Assembly: GCA_041390025.1 (NCBI GenBank)
Contig: JAWKQR010000034.1
Span: 1-64,000 of the forward strand
Source of the DNA: JBFFMO01 sp041390025
GTDB lineage: Bacteria; Myxococcota_A; Bradymonadia; Bradymonadales; Bradymonadaceae
Direction: 5' to 3'
Length of the DNA: 64,000 nucleotides
Position numbers and translations under genes: made by a program. The stretch's first letter is position 1. Each line of letters begins with the position of its first letter. Below the pieces are notes generated by a model. That model was not told the DNA's origin and did not search any database. It was given only the letters and a program-made list of their open reading frames with translations. Shown in pieces: positions 19,632 to 28,510 of the stretch.

Positions 19632-21062
19632 TTACTGCGCGACCTCAAACACGAAGGTTTTGTTGACCATCACCTCGCCGCCCGCGGGCCGAGGGAACCG
19701 GAAACCTTCGATCGTCGTTGCGACACATTGGCCGACACCTCCCCCGACCGAGTCTGTCACAGCCTTCGCGCTCGTGACGCGACCGGCTGTGCCGATGGTG
19801 AAGGAGACAATGACCTTACCCGATGCGCTGGGATTCTTTTTGATCTCGCGTTCATAGCACTTCTGGATCGAGGACTGTCGGCGCCGGATCACGTCCGAAA
19901 CCGAACTGGAATCCAACTTGCCGGCACCCACGATCTTTTCGGGCGTCTTCATGTTGACCCGAACCTTCACCTTGGTCTCGCCCTTTGAGCCCGTATTGAC
20001 GCCCTTTTCGGCGGCCGCCGTGCCTTTCATGCCCTTCAGATCGCCGATGCCCACGGTCGAGCCTTTTCCGTCCGCGTCGGACGACCCGCTGGTGCGCAAA
20101 CCGGATTTTTCGGCCCCCGCCACATTGGTGGCAATGCCTGAGGAGTTGGCGAAGGCTTCCTCCATGCTCGTCTTGCCCGCGCCCTCGGACAACGTGTCCA
20201 GTAGGCCGCCGCCCTCGGAGCTTAACGATCCAATTTGCCCCAGGATGGTCTTGTTCTGCACTTCTTCGGACAGGCGACGTTTGCGCTCAGCATCCGCGGC
20301 TGCCCGCTCTTCGGCCGACTTGGGCTCAGACTTCGGCTGGTCGTCCACTTTGGGCGCCGGGGCCGGCTCCGCATCCTCGGTATTCTCCGCGGGACCGTCG
20401 CCCTCTTCGGTTGGAAGAGGCTCAACTTCCTCGGGCTCTGGCTTCTTATCCACCATGATCGACACAAAGCGGTCGGGCATGACGTAGTCAATGTCTCGAG
20501 GCTTGGGCCAGTCGCGGCTAAGCACAAACGCGATGAAGCCTATCTGGATCACGGCCGAGATCGCCGTGGTCAACGCAAGCGTGGTCGCGCCCAAGAACGT
20601 GTACACAAGACCACCGCGCATGCTTGCGGGCAGCACAGGCGCGACGCGAGGCGGTGGCGGTTTGACGAATTGAAACAGCAGCGCCACTTCGTCTTCATTC
20701 TTGCCGAACGCGACGCGCCCAAACGTCTTTTCCGTCAACGGCACGCTGTAGCCGTTTGCCGTTTTCTTGGCCTTGCCCTGCTTGACCAACTCTGAGATTT
20801 CGACCGGCTTGCCCTCACCGAGCGAGACTCGCCCAGACATCTGGTCGGTGAACTCAAGTGAGTACTTGCCATCCTTGTAGTCGAACACCGTGTAGGTTTT
20901 CGGCATGTTCGACACAGGGACCACAAAGGTGTTCTTCCGAAGGTCCTGACCGATGGTCACGGCCTTTGTCGAATGAATCAGTCGCTCCTCAAGGCAGTTC
21001 TTATTTTGGAACAGCCCGACTCGCAGGATTCTTTTTTGTGCGGTCTGCTTTTGACCAGACAT
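19632..21062 (-). CDS. TonB-like inner-membrane protein with AgmX/PglI C-terminal domain (GltG-like)
   Basis: 476 residues from ATG 21062 (AAAAAGG upstream). Residues 10-145 form an FHA-like domain (RILRVGLFQNKNCLEERLI.. KNTFVVPVSNMPKTYTVFDY). A membrane helix (ATTLALTTAISAVIQIGFIAFVL) follows, then a long Pro/Glu/Ala/Lys-rich periplasmic spacer. The C-terminus is a TonB-like fold: VIRRRQSSIQKCYEREIKKNPSASGKV.. GRVTSAKAV.. CVATTIEGFRFPRP. This order matches GltG (PglI) of the Myxococcus gliding machine as I know it. It should span the periplasm and take energy from the neighbouring TolQR-like motor. Confidence 0.85.
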   Translation of the reverse strand: MSGQKQTAQKRILRVGLFQNKNCLEERLIHSTKAVTIGQDLRKNTFVVPVSNMPKTYTVFDYKDGKYSLEFTDQMSGRVSLGEGKPVEISELVKQGKAKKTANGYSVPLTEKTFGRVAFGKNEDEVALLFQFVKPPPPRVAPVLPASMRGGLVYTFLGATTLALTTAISAVIQIGFIAFVLSRDWPKPRDIDYVMPDRFVSIMVDKKPEPEEVEPLPTEEGDGPAENTEDAEPAPAPKVDDQPKSEPKSAEERAAADAERKRRLSEEVQNKTILGQIGSLSSEGGGLLDTLSEGAGKTSMEEAFANSSGIATNVAGAEKSGLRTSGSSDADGKGSTVGIGDLKGMKGTAAAEKGVNTGSKGETKVKVRVNMKTPEKIVGAGKLDSSSVSDVIRRRQSSIQKCYEREIKKNPSASGKVIVSFTIGTAGRVTSAKAVTDSVGGGVGQCVATTIEGFRFPRPAGGEVMVNKTFVFEVAQ

Positions 21063-21214
21063 ACTAGGCCTTTTTAGCGCACTCAGCTTATCGCCGATTC
21101 CATCGACACAAAGTCTCACCTGCTATAGACGAGAAAGCATTGCGTCCATTCACACGAGACAAGAATCTTCTTCCAAAGAGGATGACCGAATCGCCGATTT
21201 TTGACAACCAACGT

Positions 21215-21248
21215 AAAAAAAAAGGACGGGGAGAAGACCTCCCCATCC
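21215..21248 (-). terminator. Rho-independent terminator after the exbB-exbD-exbD genes
   Basis: On the minus strand, 38 bp past the stop of the last ExbD gene, there is a 10-bp stem (arms at 21239-21248 and 21224-21233, one G-U pair) with a 5-nt loop. An uninterrupted run of nine T (plus-strand A at 21215-21223) follows. This is a textbook intrinsic terminator. It implies that the GltG-like gene 150 bp further on has its own promoter or relies on read-through. Confidence 0.85.
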
Positions 21249-21285
21249 CAAGCGCAAAACAGTCACCCCATGCGCACCGAATCAC

Positions 21286-21873
21286 TCATTCGGCCACAAA
21301 CGCTTTTCGATCGGTCTTCACCACGGCGAACTTGAACTGACTCAATTCGGCCTGACCCGCCGTGTACATGACTTCCGTCAGCAAGCGGTAGGGCGTGCCT
21401 TGGTCAGCGATGATCGTCGCGGTCGGCTCATACGTTTGACCAAGAAGCTTCGTTTCTCGTTTCTTCTTCTTGATCGCCTCGGTCAGCTCGTCAAACAACG
21501 GCTGAATGTTGAGGCTAGCTTCGCCGCCTTTCTTCTGGCTCTTGTCGACGGCACCGTTCTTGACATCGACAGCCTTGGCGTTGTTGACCAAGATTGCCTT
21601 CTGCGACACGGTGATCGTGGTCATATCTTCGGGACCGAGCTCGCTCACGGACTCAGGGGCCTTCAAATCTTCGCCGATAACCTTGATGGGCTCGTCGCCG
21701 TAGTTTTTGAGCAGGAACACAAGGATGATGGTCATGATGTCCATCAGCGAGTTCATACTCAACGCGCCAGCAGGTTCTTCACGACGCCCGGAGCGCTTCT
21801 CGCGCTTGGCTTCGCGTTCTCTTTGTTCGAGGAGATGCTGCTCCTCTTCTTCATCAAAATGATGTTCCGACAT
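21286..21873 (-). CDS. ExbD/TolR-type biopolymer transport protein with intact membrane Asp
   Basis: 195 residues. The cytosolic N-terminus is highly charged. One membrane helix, SLMDIMTIILVFLLKNYG, carries the conserved Asp that relays protons in ExbD/TolR/MotB relatives. The C-terminal periplasmic domain shows the family features ITVSQKAILVNN and TATIIADQGTPYRLLTEVMYTAGQAELSQFKFAVVK. It should join the ExbB protein encoded at 22597-23241 as stator. It starts 16 bp after the stop of the other ExbD gene. Confidence 0.9.
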   Translation of the reverse strand: MSEHHFDEEEEQHLLEQREREAKREKRSGRREEPAGALSMNSLMDIMTIILVFLLKNYGDEPIKVIGEDLKAPESVSELGPEDMTTITVSQKAILVNNAKAVDVKNGAVDKSQKKGGEASLNIQPLFDELTEAIKKKKRETKLLGQTYEPTATIIADQGTPYRLLTEVMYTAGQAELSQFKFAVVKTDRKAFVAE

Positions 21874-21889
21874 AGTTGCCTCGCGAAGC

Positions 21890-22555
21890 TTACTGAGCCA
21901 CTGCTAAAACGGGGTCCGGGAAGAGTTCTTCCTGACCTGTCCCGGACTTCTTGTACGATGCCGTCCAGAACTCGCTCGACTTGGAGTAGGTATCCTTCTC
22001 CAGGCGGAAGCGAGCAACGTCCATGACGCGAACAATCGCGGCATAAGGGATATCGGGGTCAGCCGAAATCTTCATCACGGTTTCGTCTTTGTACTCGGTC
22101 TTGATGCGCGCAAGTGTGTTGTAGAGCTCAACCCAATTGTACGCATCGAGTGCTTCTTTCAGCACGCCCTCACCTTCAACCATGTTTCCAGCGTTGAAGA
22201 GCTCGCGCGCCCGAGTGAACTTCGCCGTGACATCAACGTTCTGCTTACTGAGGCAGATCGTCGGACCAGGAACCGGGCAACCCGGCTTCTGCGGCAGGAT
22301 TGCTCCCGTCGCCCCGATCTCAAAGCCCTTGGCTCCAACAGCCACAGTAAGATTGAGCTTCTCAGTTGGGTCCTCTTGCTCGACGGGCTGTGAAGGCCCG
22401 ACCGAGAGTTTCGGCGCCGTGATGTTAATCACGCTCACCTCAAGGAACACGATGGACAGAAGCAGAAGCGGAATCAAGATGACCACCATGTTCATGATGG
22501 GCGTCAGGTTCAGCTCCTGAATCTCGTCTGTGCTTGCTCGTTTGTTACGTGCCAT
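21890..22555 (-). CDS. ExbD/TolR-type protein with Asn at the proton-relay position
   Basis: 221 residues from ATG 22555, chosen because GGAGG lies five bases upstream. The N-terminus ELNLTPIMNMVVILIPLLLLSIVF is the ExbD/TolR membrane helix, but the residue normally Asp is Asn (codon AAC). The periplasmic part has a long insert with a Cys pair (CPVPGPTICLS) before the usual ISADPDIPYAAIVRVMDVAR end. It may be a structural partner of the second ExbD, or act in a sensor role; the ion-relay function appears lost. Co-transcribed with ExbB upstream (41 bp). Confidence 0.88.
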   Translation of the reverse strand: MARNKRASTDEIQELNLTPIMNMVVILIPLLLLSIVFLEVSVINITAPKLSVGPSQPVEQEDPTEKLNLTVAVGAKGFEIGATGAILPQKPGCPVPGPTICLSKQNVDVTAKFTRARELFNAGNMVEGEGVLKEALDAYNWVELYNTLARIKTEYKDETVMKISADPDIPYAAIVRVMDVARFRLEKDTYSKSSEFWTASYKKSGTGQEELFPDPVLAVAQ

Positions 22556-22596
22556 GACTGCCTCCAAACCGACTCCACCCATGTGGAGTCAGACGA

Positions 22597-23241
22597 TCAT
22601 TCCTCGATCATTCCACCCTTGCCACGGCTGACAAGGAGGTTCTCCAGCTTGACGCTGTAGAGATCGATTTCGTCCAGGAGACGCTTGGTCTGACCGCTCA
22701 AGATAAGGTGAGCGATCAACGACGGAATCGCGACGATAAGGCCGAACGCCGTCGTGTTCATGGCGAGAGCAATACCGCGAGCAAGGAGCTTCTGGCGGTT
22801 TTCTGGGGTCGCCTTTTCGAGCGCTTCGAAAGCCTCGATAAGACCCAGAATCGTTCCCAGAAGTCCAAGGAGCGTCGCGACGTTGGCAAGCGCGTTCAGA
22901 GCGTTGGTACGCTTCTGGATGCGTGGCACCACTTCGAGAGACGCTTCTTCGATCGCATTCTGAATCTCAACTTCGCCCTTGTTGGCGCGCATGAGACCAG
23001 CTTTGATCACTTTCGGCACTGCAGCCGTAGGGGCTGAGTTGCAAAGCTTGATGGCCTGATCATTTTTGTTGGCCATCACGAGCTTCTGCACCTGTGCGTA
23101 GAAAGCTTCCGCGTTGATGTTGTACTTAAAGAACAAGAAAATGAATCGTTCGATCGCGATTCCAATCGCGAAAATCGAGGTACCCAGGATGAGATACATC
23201 CAGATACCGCCTGTGCGAAACGCCTCGGCAATTGCGCCCAT
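22597..23241 (-). CDS. MotA/TolQ/ExbB-type proton channel protein
   Basis: 214 residues, three membrane helices (residues 14-36, 118-142, 155-180). The large cytosolic loop lies between helices 1 and 2, and the conserved block LNALANVATLLGLLGTILGLIEAF..IALAMNTTAFGLIVAIPSLIAH identifies the family. GGAGGAATCTCACC precedes the ATG. It forms the pentameric channel of an ExbB-ExbD type motor; in the gliding literature the equivalent is AglR. It is first of a three-gene unit with the two ExbD genes, ended by the terminator at 21215-21248. Confidence 0.93.
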   Translation of the reverse strand: MGAIAEAFRTGGIWMYLILGTSIFAIGIAIERFIFLFFKYNINAEAFYAQVQKLVMANKNDQAIKLCNSAPTAAVPKVIKAGLMRANKGEVEIQNAIEEASLEVVPRIQKRTNALNALANVATLLGLLGTILGLIEAFEALEKATPENRQKLLARGIALAMNTTAFGLIVAIPSLIAHLILSGQTKRLLDEIDLYSVKLENLLVSRGKGGMIEE

Positions 23242-23296
23242 GGTGAGATTCCTCCGTACGCGTTAAAAAAAGTGCTCTAATTTCTGTTTTGCGTTT

Positions 23297-23320
23297 TCGC
23301 GACGACTTTCGTCTTCGCGA
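23297..23320 (-). promoter_or_regulatory. Hairpin in the leader of the exbB-like gene
   Basis: In the 189-bp gap before the ExbB gene the minus strand reads a stem TCGCGA-x-GAC, loop GAAA, GTC-x-TCGCGA: nine pairs with one mismatch and a GNRA-type tetraloop. It lies about 55 bases before the start codon and has no T-run, so it is not a terminator. It could stabilise the messenger or be a processing site between the TPR genes and the motor genes. Confidence 0.5.
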
Positions 23321-23383
23321 CATGTCTTACTTTTCTGGAGCCCAAGGGCGCCGAAATCCACTGTTCCTCTTTCGAGATTGCGT

Positions 23384-23413
23384 TCTATAGCACAAGCAGA
23401 ATCGCAGGGCCAA
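23384..23413 (-). promoter_or_regulatory. Candidate sigma70-type promoter for the exbB operon
   Basis: The minus strand has TTGGCC (23408-23413) and TATAGA (23384-23389) with an 18-bp spacer, upstream of the leader hairpin and about 140 bp before the exbB start. It fits the observation that the preceding gene ends in this gap. Match to consensus is moderate; no experimental support is implied. Confidence 0.3.
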
Positions 23414-23430
23414 GTTCTATTTTCCCTACA

Positions 23431-23667
23431 TCAAAAAGGTTCTGCTTCCACAGATTTGAGAAGTTCAGGCATAAACGATTGTTTTGGCGTGAGTTTCTCG
23501 TAGCTCAGGTTCGCGTGCTGCAAAATGTAGAACGCTTCGGGCTTTTGAATTCGGCCTTTGATGACCGTTTCATCGAGATTAATGACGCCATTCTGAGCCC
23601 AGGCAGGGATCGAAACGGTCAAACCGGCGATCGTTACTGCACCAACGACGATGGATTTGAAGCTCAT
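23431..23667 (-). CDS. Small secreted protein of the envelope-machine cluster (GltF-like by position)
   Basis: 78 residues: a signal peptide ending IPAWAQ, then about 53 mature residues with the striking segment NGVINLDETVIKGRIQKPEAFYILQHANLSYEKL. It starts inside the stop of the TPR lipoprotein gene (ATGA overlap), so its amount is tied to that protein. In Myxococcus a small protein, GltF, sits between GltE and GltG. The resemblance here is by position and size only. A periplasmic location is predicted. Confidence 0.75.
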   Translation of the reverse strand: MSFKSIVVGAVTIAGLTVSIPAWAQNGVINLDETVIKGRIQKPEAFYILQHANLSYEKLTPKQSFMPELLKSVEAEPF

Positions 23668-24956
23668 TCTTGCTCCTCGGCCGGAGTTTCCTCCGAGCTC
23701 ATCTGTGATTCACGCATCATCTCTTGTTTCTGGCGTTCGACCTCGATCGCCTTCCGCGCCTCTTCAATGTACTTGTCGGCCGGGTCGTCCTTCGCACGTT
23801 GTTTTGCCAGTGACTTGTAAAGATTGAACGTATCAATGGACTTCTGCAGCCGTGCGATGGGGTCCATCCCTGGAACATCGCTGTCGAGGTAAAGGATCGC
23901 CAGATTAAACTGTGCGTCGGCAAAACTTGAGTCGATCTCAACCGATCGTTTGAAGGCCATCTCGGCATCTTTGTATCGCTTCATGCCTTTGTAGGCGTTC
24001 CCCAAGTTCAGGAATGCTTCCTTGAAGTCGGGGTAGACGCGGATGGCGTCTTCAAACTGCGCGGCCGCGGACTCGTAATCGCGTGCATCATGGTAGAGCA
24101 CACCGAGGTTGTTGCGCGCCTCAGGGTACTGGGGACGCAGCTCAACGGCCTTTCGGTAGTTGGCGATGGCGCCCGCCTTGTTCTTGAGCTTGAGCTCAAT
24201 CGAGCCATAAAGGTTAAAGAGGTCTGCGCGCTGTTTGTTGAGGTCGACGGCGCGCTCGATCACCGATCGCGCGAGCTCGTAGCGTCCGAGCGCGAAGTTG
24301 GCTTGGGCGAGGGCATACATCGCGTCCACGTTGCGCTCGTCCTTCCTCAAGATTTCTTTGGCGCGTGTGATGACGTCCTCATAAGCGCCCTTCGACAGCG
24401 AGATCTCGAGCGCAGCGGCGCGGTGGCCGAGGTTATCGGGACGTTGGTCCACAAACTTTTGTGCGAGGCGCTCGGCGTCGGCGGGTCGCCCTTGGCGCAG
24501 GTAGAGTCGCGCAAGATTAATCAGCGCCGGGCTGAAGTCCGCGTTGAGCTGCAACGCCTGGAAGTAGCGCTTGGCTGCTTTCTCGTAGGCCCCCTGGCGC
24601 TCGTTGACCACACCGAGGTTATACGCCGCCAAGAATCCGCCTGTCGGATCGCCCACCAACGACTCAAGATCGGAGGCAGCGCCTGCGAGGTCGCCTTTTT
24701 CGGCCGCGGCAACGGCGTCGGCAATCATGGCCGCGACGCCCGCATCCACTTTGGCCGACGTTTGTGTCGACGTAGCGGGCGCATCACCAAGCGTGTCGGC
24801 CGAGGGCACCGATTCAACGTCTTTCATGAGGTCAGCCGCAGACGGCACTTCTTCGGTTTGCACGGGTTCTGAGACGACGTCGTCCTTTTTTGAAGGCGAT
24901 GACGAACAGGCGGAGACGAGCAGCGCGGTTACGATGAGCAGACGTGGCTGAATCAT
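23664..24956 (-). CDS. TPR outer-membrane lipoprotein (GltE/AglT-like)
   Basis: 430 residues. Lipoprotein signal with lipobox VSAC at residues 13-16, an acidic spacer to about residue 75, then about eight tetratricopeptide repeats (GGFLAAYNLGVVNERQGAYEKAAKRYFQAL; FSPALINLARLYLRQGRPADAERLA; PEARNNLGVLYHDARDYESAAAQFEDAIRVYP; DFKEAFLNLGNAYKGMKRYKDAEMAFKRSVE). The C-terminus is a charged helix. Such a lipoprotein would act as outer-membrane docking factor. Its position between a giant TPR protein and a small secreted protein mirrors gltD-gltE-gltF. It starts within the stop of the upstream gene (ATGA). Confidence 0.88.
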   Translation of the reverse strand: MIQPRLLIVTALLVSACSSSPSKKDDVVSEPVQTEEVPSAADLMKDVESVPSADTLGDAPATSTQTSAKVDAGVAAMIADAVAAAEKGDLAGAASDLESLVGDPTGGFLAAYNLGVVNERQGAYEKAAKRYFQALQLNADFSPALINLARLYLRQGRPADAERLAQKFVDQRPDNLGHRAAALEISLSKGAYEDVITRAKEILRKDERNVDAMYALAQANFALGRYELARSVIERAVDLNKQRADLFNLYGSIELKLKNKAGAIANYRKAVELRPQYPEARNNLGVLYHDARDYESAAAQFEDAIRVYPDFKEAFLNLGNAYKGMKRYKDAEMAFKRSVEIDSSFADAQFNLAILYLDSDVPGMDPIARLQKSIDTFNLYKSLAKQRAKDDPADKYIEEARKAIEVERQKQEMMRESQMSSEETPAEEQE

Positions 24957-27900
24957 TTCTCTTCCTCACCGCTCTTCAGGTTTTCCACCGAAAGCAAGTC
25001 ACGACCCGTGATGGTGCGGAACTCTGGTGCCTGACGTTCGTCTTTGTACAACGGGAACTCCGCAGGTTTGTACTTGTTGAGCTCCTCAAGTGTGCGCTTG
25101 GTCCACTCGTTGACGATCTTTTCCTCGCGCGCCTTCGCGATGGTTGTCTCGTAACGACGGATCGCCTCGTCCTCAAGCGGGATGGCAATGTCTTCGAGCT
25201 GGGTTCGGTAGACTTCGTACGATTCGGAGTCTTCTTTGAATGGGATCGGCACTTCGTAAAGCGAAGCGGCGAACTGTTGGAACAAACTTCCGATGCGGTA
25301 GCTCGAGGCCATCGTCCACTCGAGGTTTTTGTATCCCCAGACCTCTTCGTAGTCCGCCGTCAGCTGTTTTTGGCCGGCAATCTTGTCTTGGAGCAGTTGC
25401 TTCTGTTTGTTCAACGAGCCCTTGATCTTGATGCGGCGCCAGTCGTCAAACTTGCGTTCGACGAGCATGAACTTCGCCTTGGCAGCGAAATACGACGCGG
25501 GTGAACCCGGCTGGATGCCACGCGAATCGAACTCCGAGATGATCTGCTTGTAGGTCTTGTCCGCTTTGGCGGTGTCGCGCTTGCTCTCTTGAAGATCGGC
25601 GATTTTCATCAGGCCTTCGAGGACGCGTGGTCCTTGCGAAGCCTGACCGCCAAACTCCCGATTGAAGGTGCCAATGGCCTTGACCATTTTGGCTTCGTCG
25701 CCGGCTTTCTCCCACGCGATGATCGCTCTCCAGGCGGCTTCGGGGGCCTGCGGATTGGACGGGTAAGACTCCGCATAACGTTCGTACGCTTTTGCGGCAT
25801 CGCGGTATTTCTGCAGGTTCTCACGCAGCACCGCAGCGCTTCTTAGGGCGTCGCCACGTTTCTCGTCGAGGTTAAAATCAAGGCCCGTCCCGTCGATCTC
25901 GGACTGTGGCTTGGACTTGTATTTGTCGTAGAAGAGCTCGTACGTCGTGATCGCGTTGTCGTAGTCGAAAAACCGCTCCTGATTGACGCCCACGCGGTAC
26001 AACGCATAGGCAGCCAAGGGATCTTTGGGGTGCTCCTTATAGACGCGTTCGTACAAGCGCATCGCCGATTCGAATCGCTTGACGTTTTCGTACGCGACCG
26101 CAGCGTTGTTGAGCGCCTTTGCGGCGAACGGCGTATCCGGTGCCTCTTTGAGCAGCCGCAAGTATTCTTCCGCGGCCTGTTCGTATTTCTTGTCCGCGAA
26201 CAATTGCTCGGCCGACTTGAAGAGGGCGCCCAGCTTGAATTCACGCACCTCTTTGCGAATCGCCTCCGCTTGTTCGCCCTGAATCACAGACGCCAACCGC
26301 TCCGCGGCATTGGCCAAGCCCGTGAAGTCATTCTCTTGCCGATAGGTCTCCAGATAGAGGCTGCCGGCGAGGTAAGCGACCTCGTTTTCGGGGTACTTGT
26401 TGATGATCCACTCAAAGCGTTTTCGCGCCGTGGGGAAATCGCTGAAATCGTAAAAAACCTTGGCGGCTTGAAACGCGAACTTCGCCGGCAAGTACTTGTC
26501 CTCTTCGTTCTTGAGGTCGAGCACGACGTAGCGGTCCATTTCGGTCACGTAGGTGTCGACCATGGACGGGATCGGTTCGGCTTTGATGTCACGCTTCTGG
26601 TCGCCACGTTCGTCACCTTCGCGAGCGGTCTCTTGCGCCTTTGCGGTCTGCCGGGCGTCCTCAAGCTGCGGCAAGGCCTTGGCGGGAAGCTCGCCGCTTC
26701 GGACCTTTTCGGCCATCAGCAGCTCCATCGACTTGACCGCGTTGAATGCCGCGACTTCCTGATATTCGTTGTTCTTGACGTCCATCTCACGCACGACGCG
26801 GTACTGTTCATGAGCATTGGAATACTGCTCTGAATAGTAGAGACACTCGGCGTAGTAAAAGTTCCATTGATAAAAGTCTTTATCGTTGGGATAGCGCTCC
26901 AAGAAGTCCTCGTACCCTTTTGCGGCAAAGGCGTAGCGGTCTTTCGCTTGGGCTTTCAGGTCCATGTCGTCGCGAACTTCTGCCTCGTTGCGAAGCTTTT
27001 GTGCCTCGGAGTGGTACCAGGTCGCCGACTGAATCAGGTTATCTTTGACGAGGTTGTCGGCGTAGCGGATGGCTTCGGCGTTTCCAGCTTTTTGTTGGTA
27101 GGCGTACCAATCGCTCTTCGGGCCATAGAACTCGTTGAGCATCCCGCGCTCGGTGAACGCGGATTCCAGGCGGTCGTCGCGCAGCAGCGCGAGGATAATC
27201 TGCTCGTGGATCTCAGGATTCTTTCGATCTTGAGGGTACTTGGCCAAGATGAACCGGTAGACGTCAACCGCGTCGGCGTAGTAGGTGTTCTCGAAGAGGT
27301 ATTGGCCGAGTTGATCGAGGACTTCTCGTTCGTAGGGCTTGTCGCCCGTGATGTAGCGTCGGATGCGCGTCAGACCGAAGTCCTCGTCCTTCTTGCCGTC
27401 GAGATCCCAATCGGCCTCAGCCAGCGAGATCGCGATGTACTGAACGGCCTCGGCGCGAAGCACAGAGCCCTCTTGGCCGGTACGGTCTCGCAGGTCGTCG
27501 CTGTACTCGACCAGACGTTTGAACTCTTTGATCGCTTGGTCGAAGTTGTCCTGGCGGTAGTATGTCCAGGCGATCTTATAAAGCGCCTTGTCGTAGAACT
27601 TGCTGTCGGGGAACTTCATGGCCTCGATGTAGGCCTGCTTCGCGAGCTCAAGTTCGTTGTGATCAAAGTGGAACTCACCGATGCGAATCCACGCTTCGGG
27701 CGCAAACTCGCTGTCGGGACGCTTGACGATCAGCTCGGCGAAGAGTGCGCGGGCTTCCATCTCGTTGCCCATCTGCAGTTCGCAGTACGCGAGGAGATAA
27801 TAGGCGCCGTCGAGCAATCGGTAATCGGGCCATTCCGTGATCAGGCGACGAAACGTCTGCATCGTGGCGGTATAATCACGGATGGGGTCCGTCGGAGCCG

Positions 27901-28510
27901 CAGGCGCCTTCCCGGCTTGAAAAAGCTCCATCTGCTCTTGATAGGCCTCATCGGCGAGCAGGTAGTCGTCGTTGGCCTTCTCAAAGTAGAGCTCAGCGAG
28001 TCGGAAGAGCGCGTCAGGTGTGTAGCGCTGATCCGAGGGGTATTTTTGCAGGAACGCTTCAAACGCGGCGATGGCGTCCCCGCGGTGTTCACGCTCGACC
28101 GCCTCATTTGCGCGGATTTTGCCGTCGTACGCGGCATTGACCTGTGCGACACGCTTTTTGTATTCGGCATCGACGATCGAGTCGACCGTGCCTTCGTAAT
28201 CCACGATCTCGGACGTGTACCGGGTCAGGGCGTCCTGCCACTCGCCGAACGCAGCCACGAGCTTCGGGTCGGCATCCGTAGGCAGGTCGATGGGCGCGCG
28301 AAGTGGCCCTTTGTCCTCTGCCTTCATCTCCTCGGTCTTCTTGGTGATGTCCTCGCCCCGTTCCGCGACGTCTTTGTCTAGGTCGGTTTCGTCGACGACC
28401 TCAACCTCTTGCGAATCTTGGGCGTAGAGAGGCGATGACCCCGTCAACAGGGCCACGACCAAGGCCGATTTGAGCAGGTCACGACTCCACATTTTTGCAT
28501 CCATTCGCAT
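24953..28510 (-). CDS. Very large periplasmic TPR protein (GltD/AgmU-like)
   Basis: 1185 residues. After a signal peptide (LLKSALVVALLTGSSPLYAQ) and an acidic spacer, TPR-like units fill nearly the whole protein, for example AIAAFEAFLQKYPSDQRYTPDALFRLAELYFEKA, EMEARALFAELIVKRPDSEFAPEAWIRIGEFHF and QAAEEYLRLLKEAPDTPFAAKALNNAAVAYENVKRFESAMRLYERVY. Many units have the longer YfiO/TolA-binding spacing. ATG 28510 is chosen: its A is the last base of the upstream stop (TGATG), and GAGG precedes it. It is probably a periplasmic scaffold of the same complex as the ExbB/ExbD motor. Confidence 0.85.
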   Translation of the reverse strand: MRMDAKMWSRDLLKSALVVALLTGSSPLYAQDSQEVEVVDETDLDKDVAERGEDITKKTEEMKAEDKGPLRAPIDLPTDADPKLVAAFGEWQDALTRYTSEIVDYEGTVDSIVDAEYKKRVAQVNAAYDGKIRANEAVEREHRGDAIAAFEAFLQKYPSDQRYTPDALFRLAELYFEKANDDYLLADEAYQEQMELFQAGKAPAAPTDPIRDYTATMQTFRRLITEWPDYRLLDGAYYLLAYCELQMGNEMEARALFAELIVKRPDSEFAPEAWIRIGEFHFDHNELELAKQAYIEAMKFPDSKFYDKALYKIAWTYYRQDNFDQAIKEFKRLVEYSDDLRDRTGQEGSVLRAEAVQYIAISLAEADWDLDGKKDEDFGLTRIRRYITGDKPYEREVLDQLGQYLFENTYYADAVDVYRFILAKYPQDRKNPEIHEQIILALLRDDRLESAFTERGMLNEFYGPKSDWYAYQQKAGNAEAIRYADNLVKDNLIQSATWYHSEAQKLRNEAEVRDDMDLKAQAKDRYAFAAKGYEDFLERYPNDKDFYQWNFYYAECLYYSEQYSNAHEQYRVVREMDVKNNEYQEVAAFNAVKSMELLMAEKVRSGELPAKALPQLEDARQTAKAQETAREGDERGDQKRDIKAEPIPSMVDTYVTEMDRYVVLDLKNEEDKYLPAKFAFQAAKVFYDFSDFPTARKRFEWIINKYPENEVAYLAGSLYLETYRQENDFTGLANAAERLASVIQGEQAEAIRKEVREFKLGALFKSAEQLFADKKYEQAAEEYLRLLKEAPDTPFAAKALNNAAVAYENVKRFESAMRLYERVYKEHPKDPLAAYALYRVGVNQERFFDYDNAITTYELFYDKYKSKPQSEIDGTGLDFNLDEKRGDALRSAAVLRENLQKYRDAAKAYERYAESYPSNPQAPEAAWRAIIAWEKAGDEAKMVKAIGTFNREFGGQASQGPRVLEGLMKIADLQESKRDTAKADKTYKQIISEFDSRGIQPGSPASYFAAKAKFMLVERKFDDWRRIKIKGSLNKQKQLLQDKIAGQKQLTADYEEVWGYKNLEWTMASSYRIGSLFQQFAASLYEVPIPFKEDSESYEVYRTQLEDIAIPLEDEAIRRYETTIAKAREEKIVNEWTKRTLEELNKYKPAEFPLYKDERQAPEFRTITGRDLLSVENLKSGEEEK

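Noticed and set aside
26867..28381. Long plus-strand open frame (504 codons) opposite the giant TPR gene
   Set aside because: It is antisense to a protein with clear TPR repeats, has Val/Leu/Gly-rich composition typical of antisense frames in GC-rich DNA, and has no domain.
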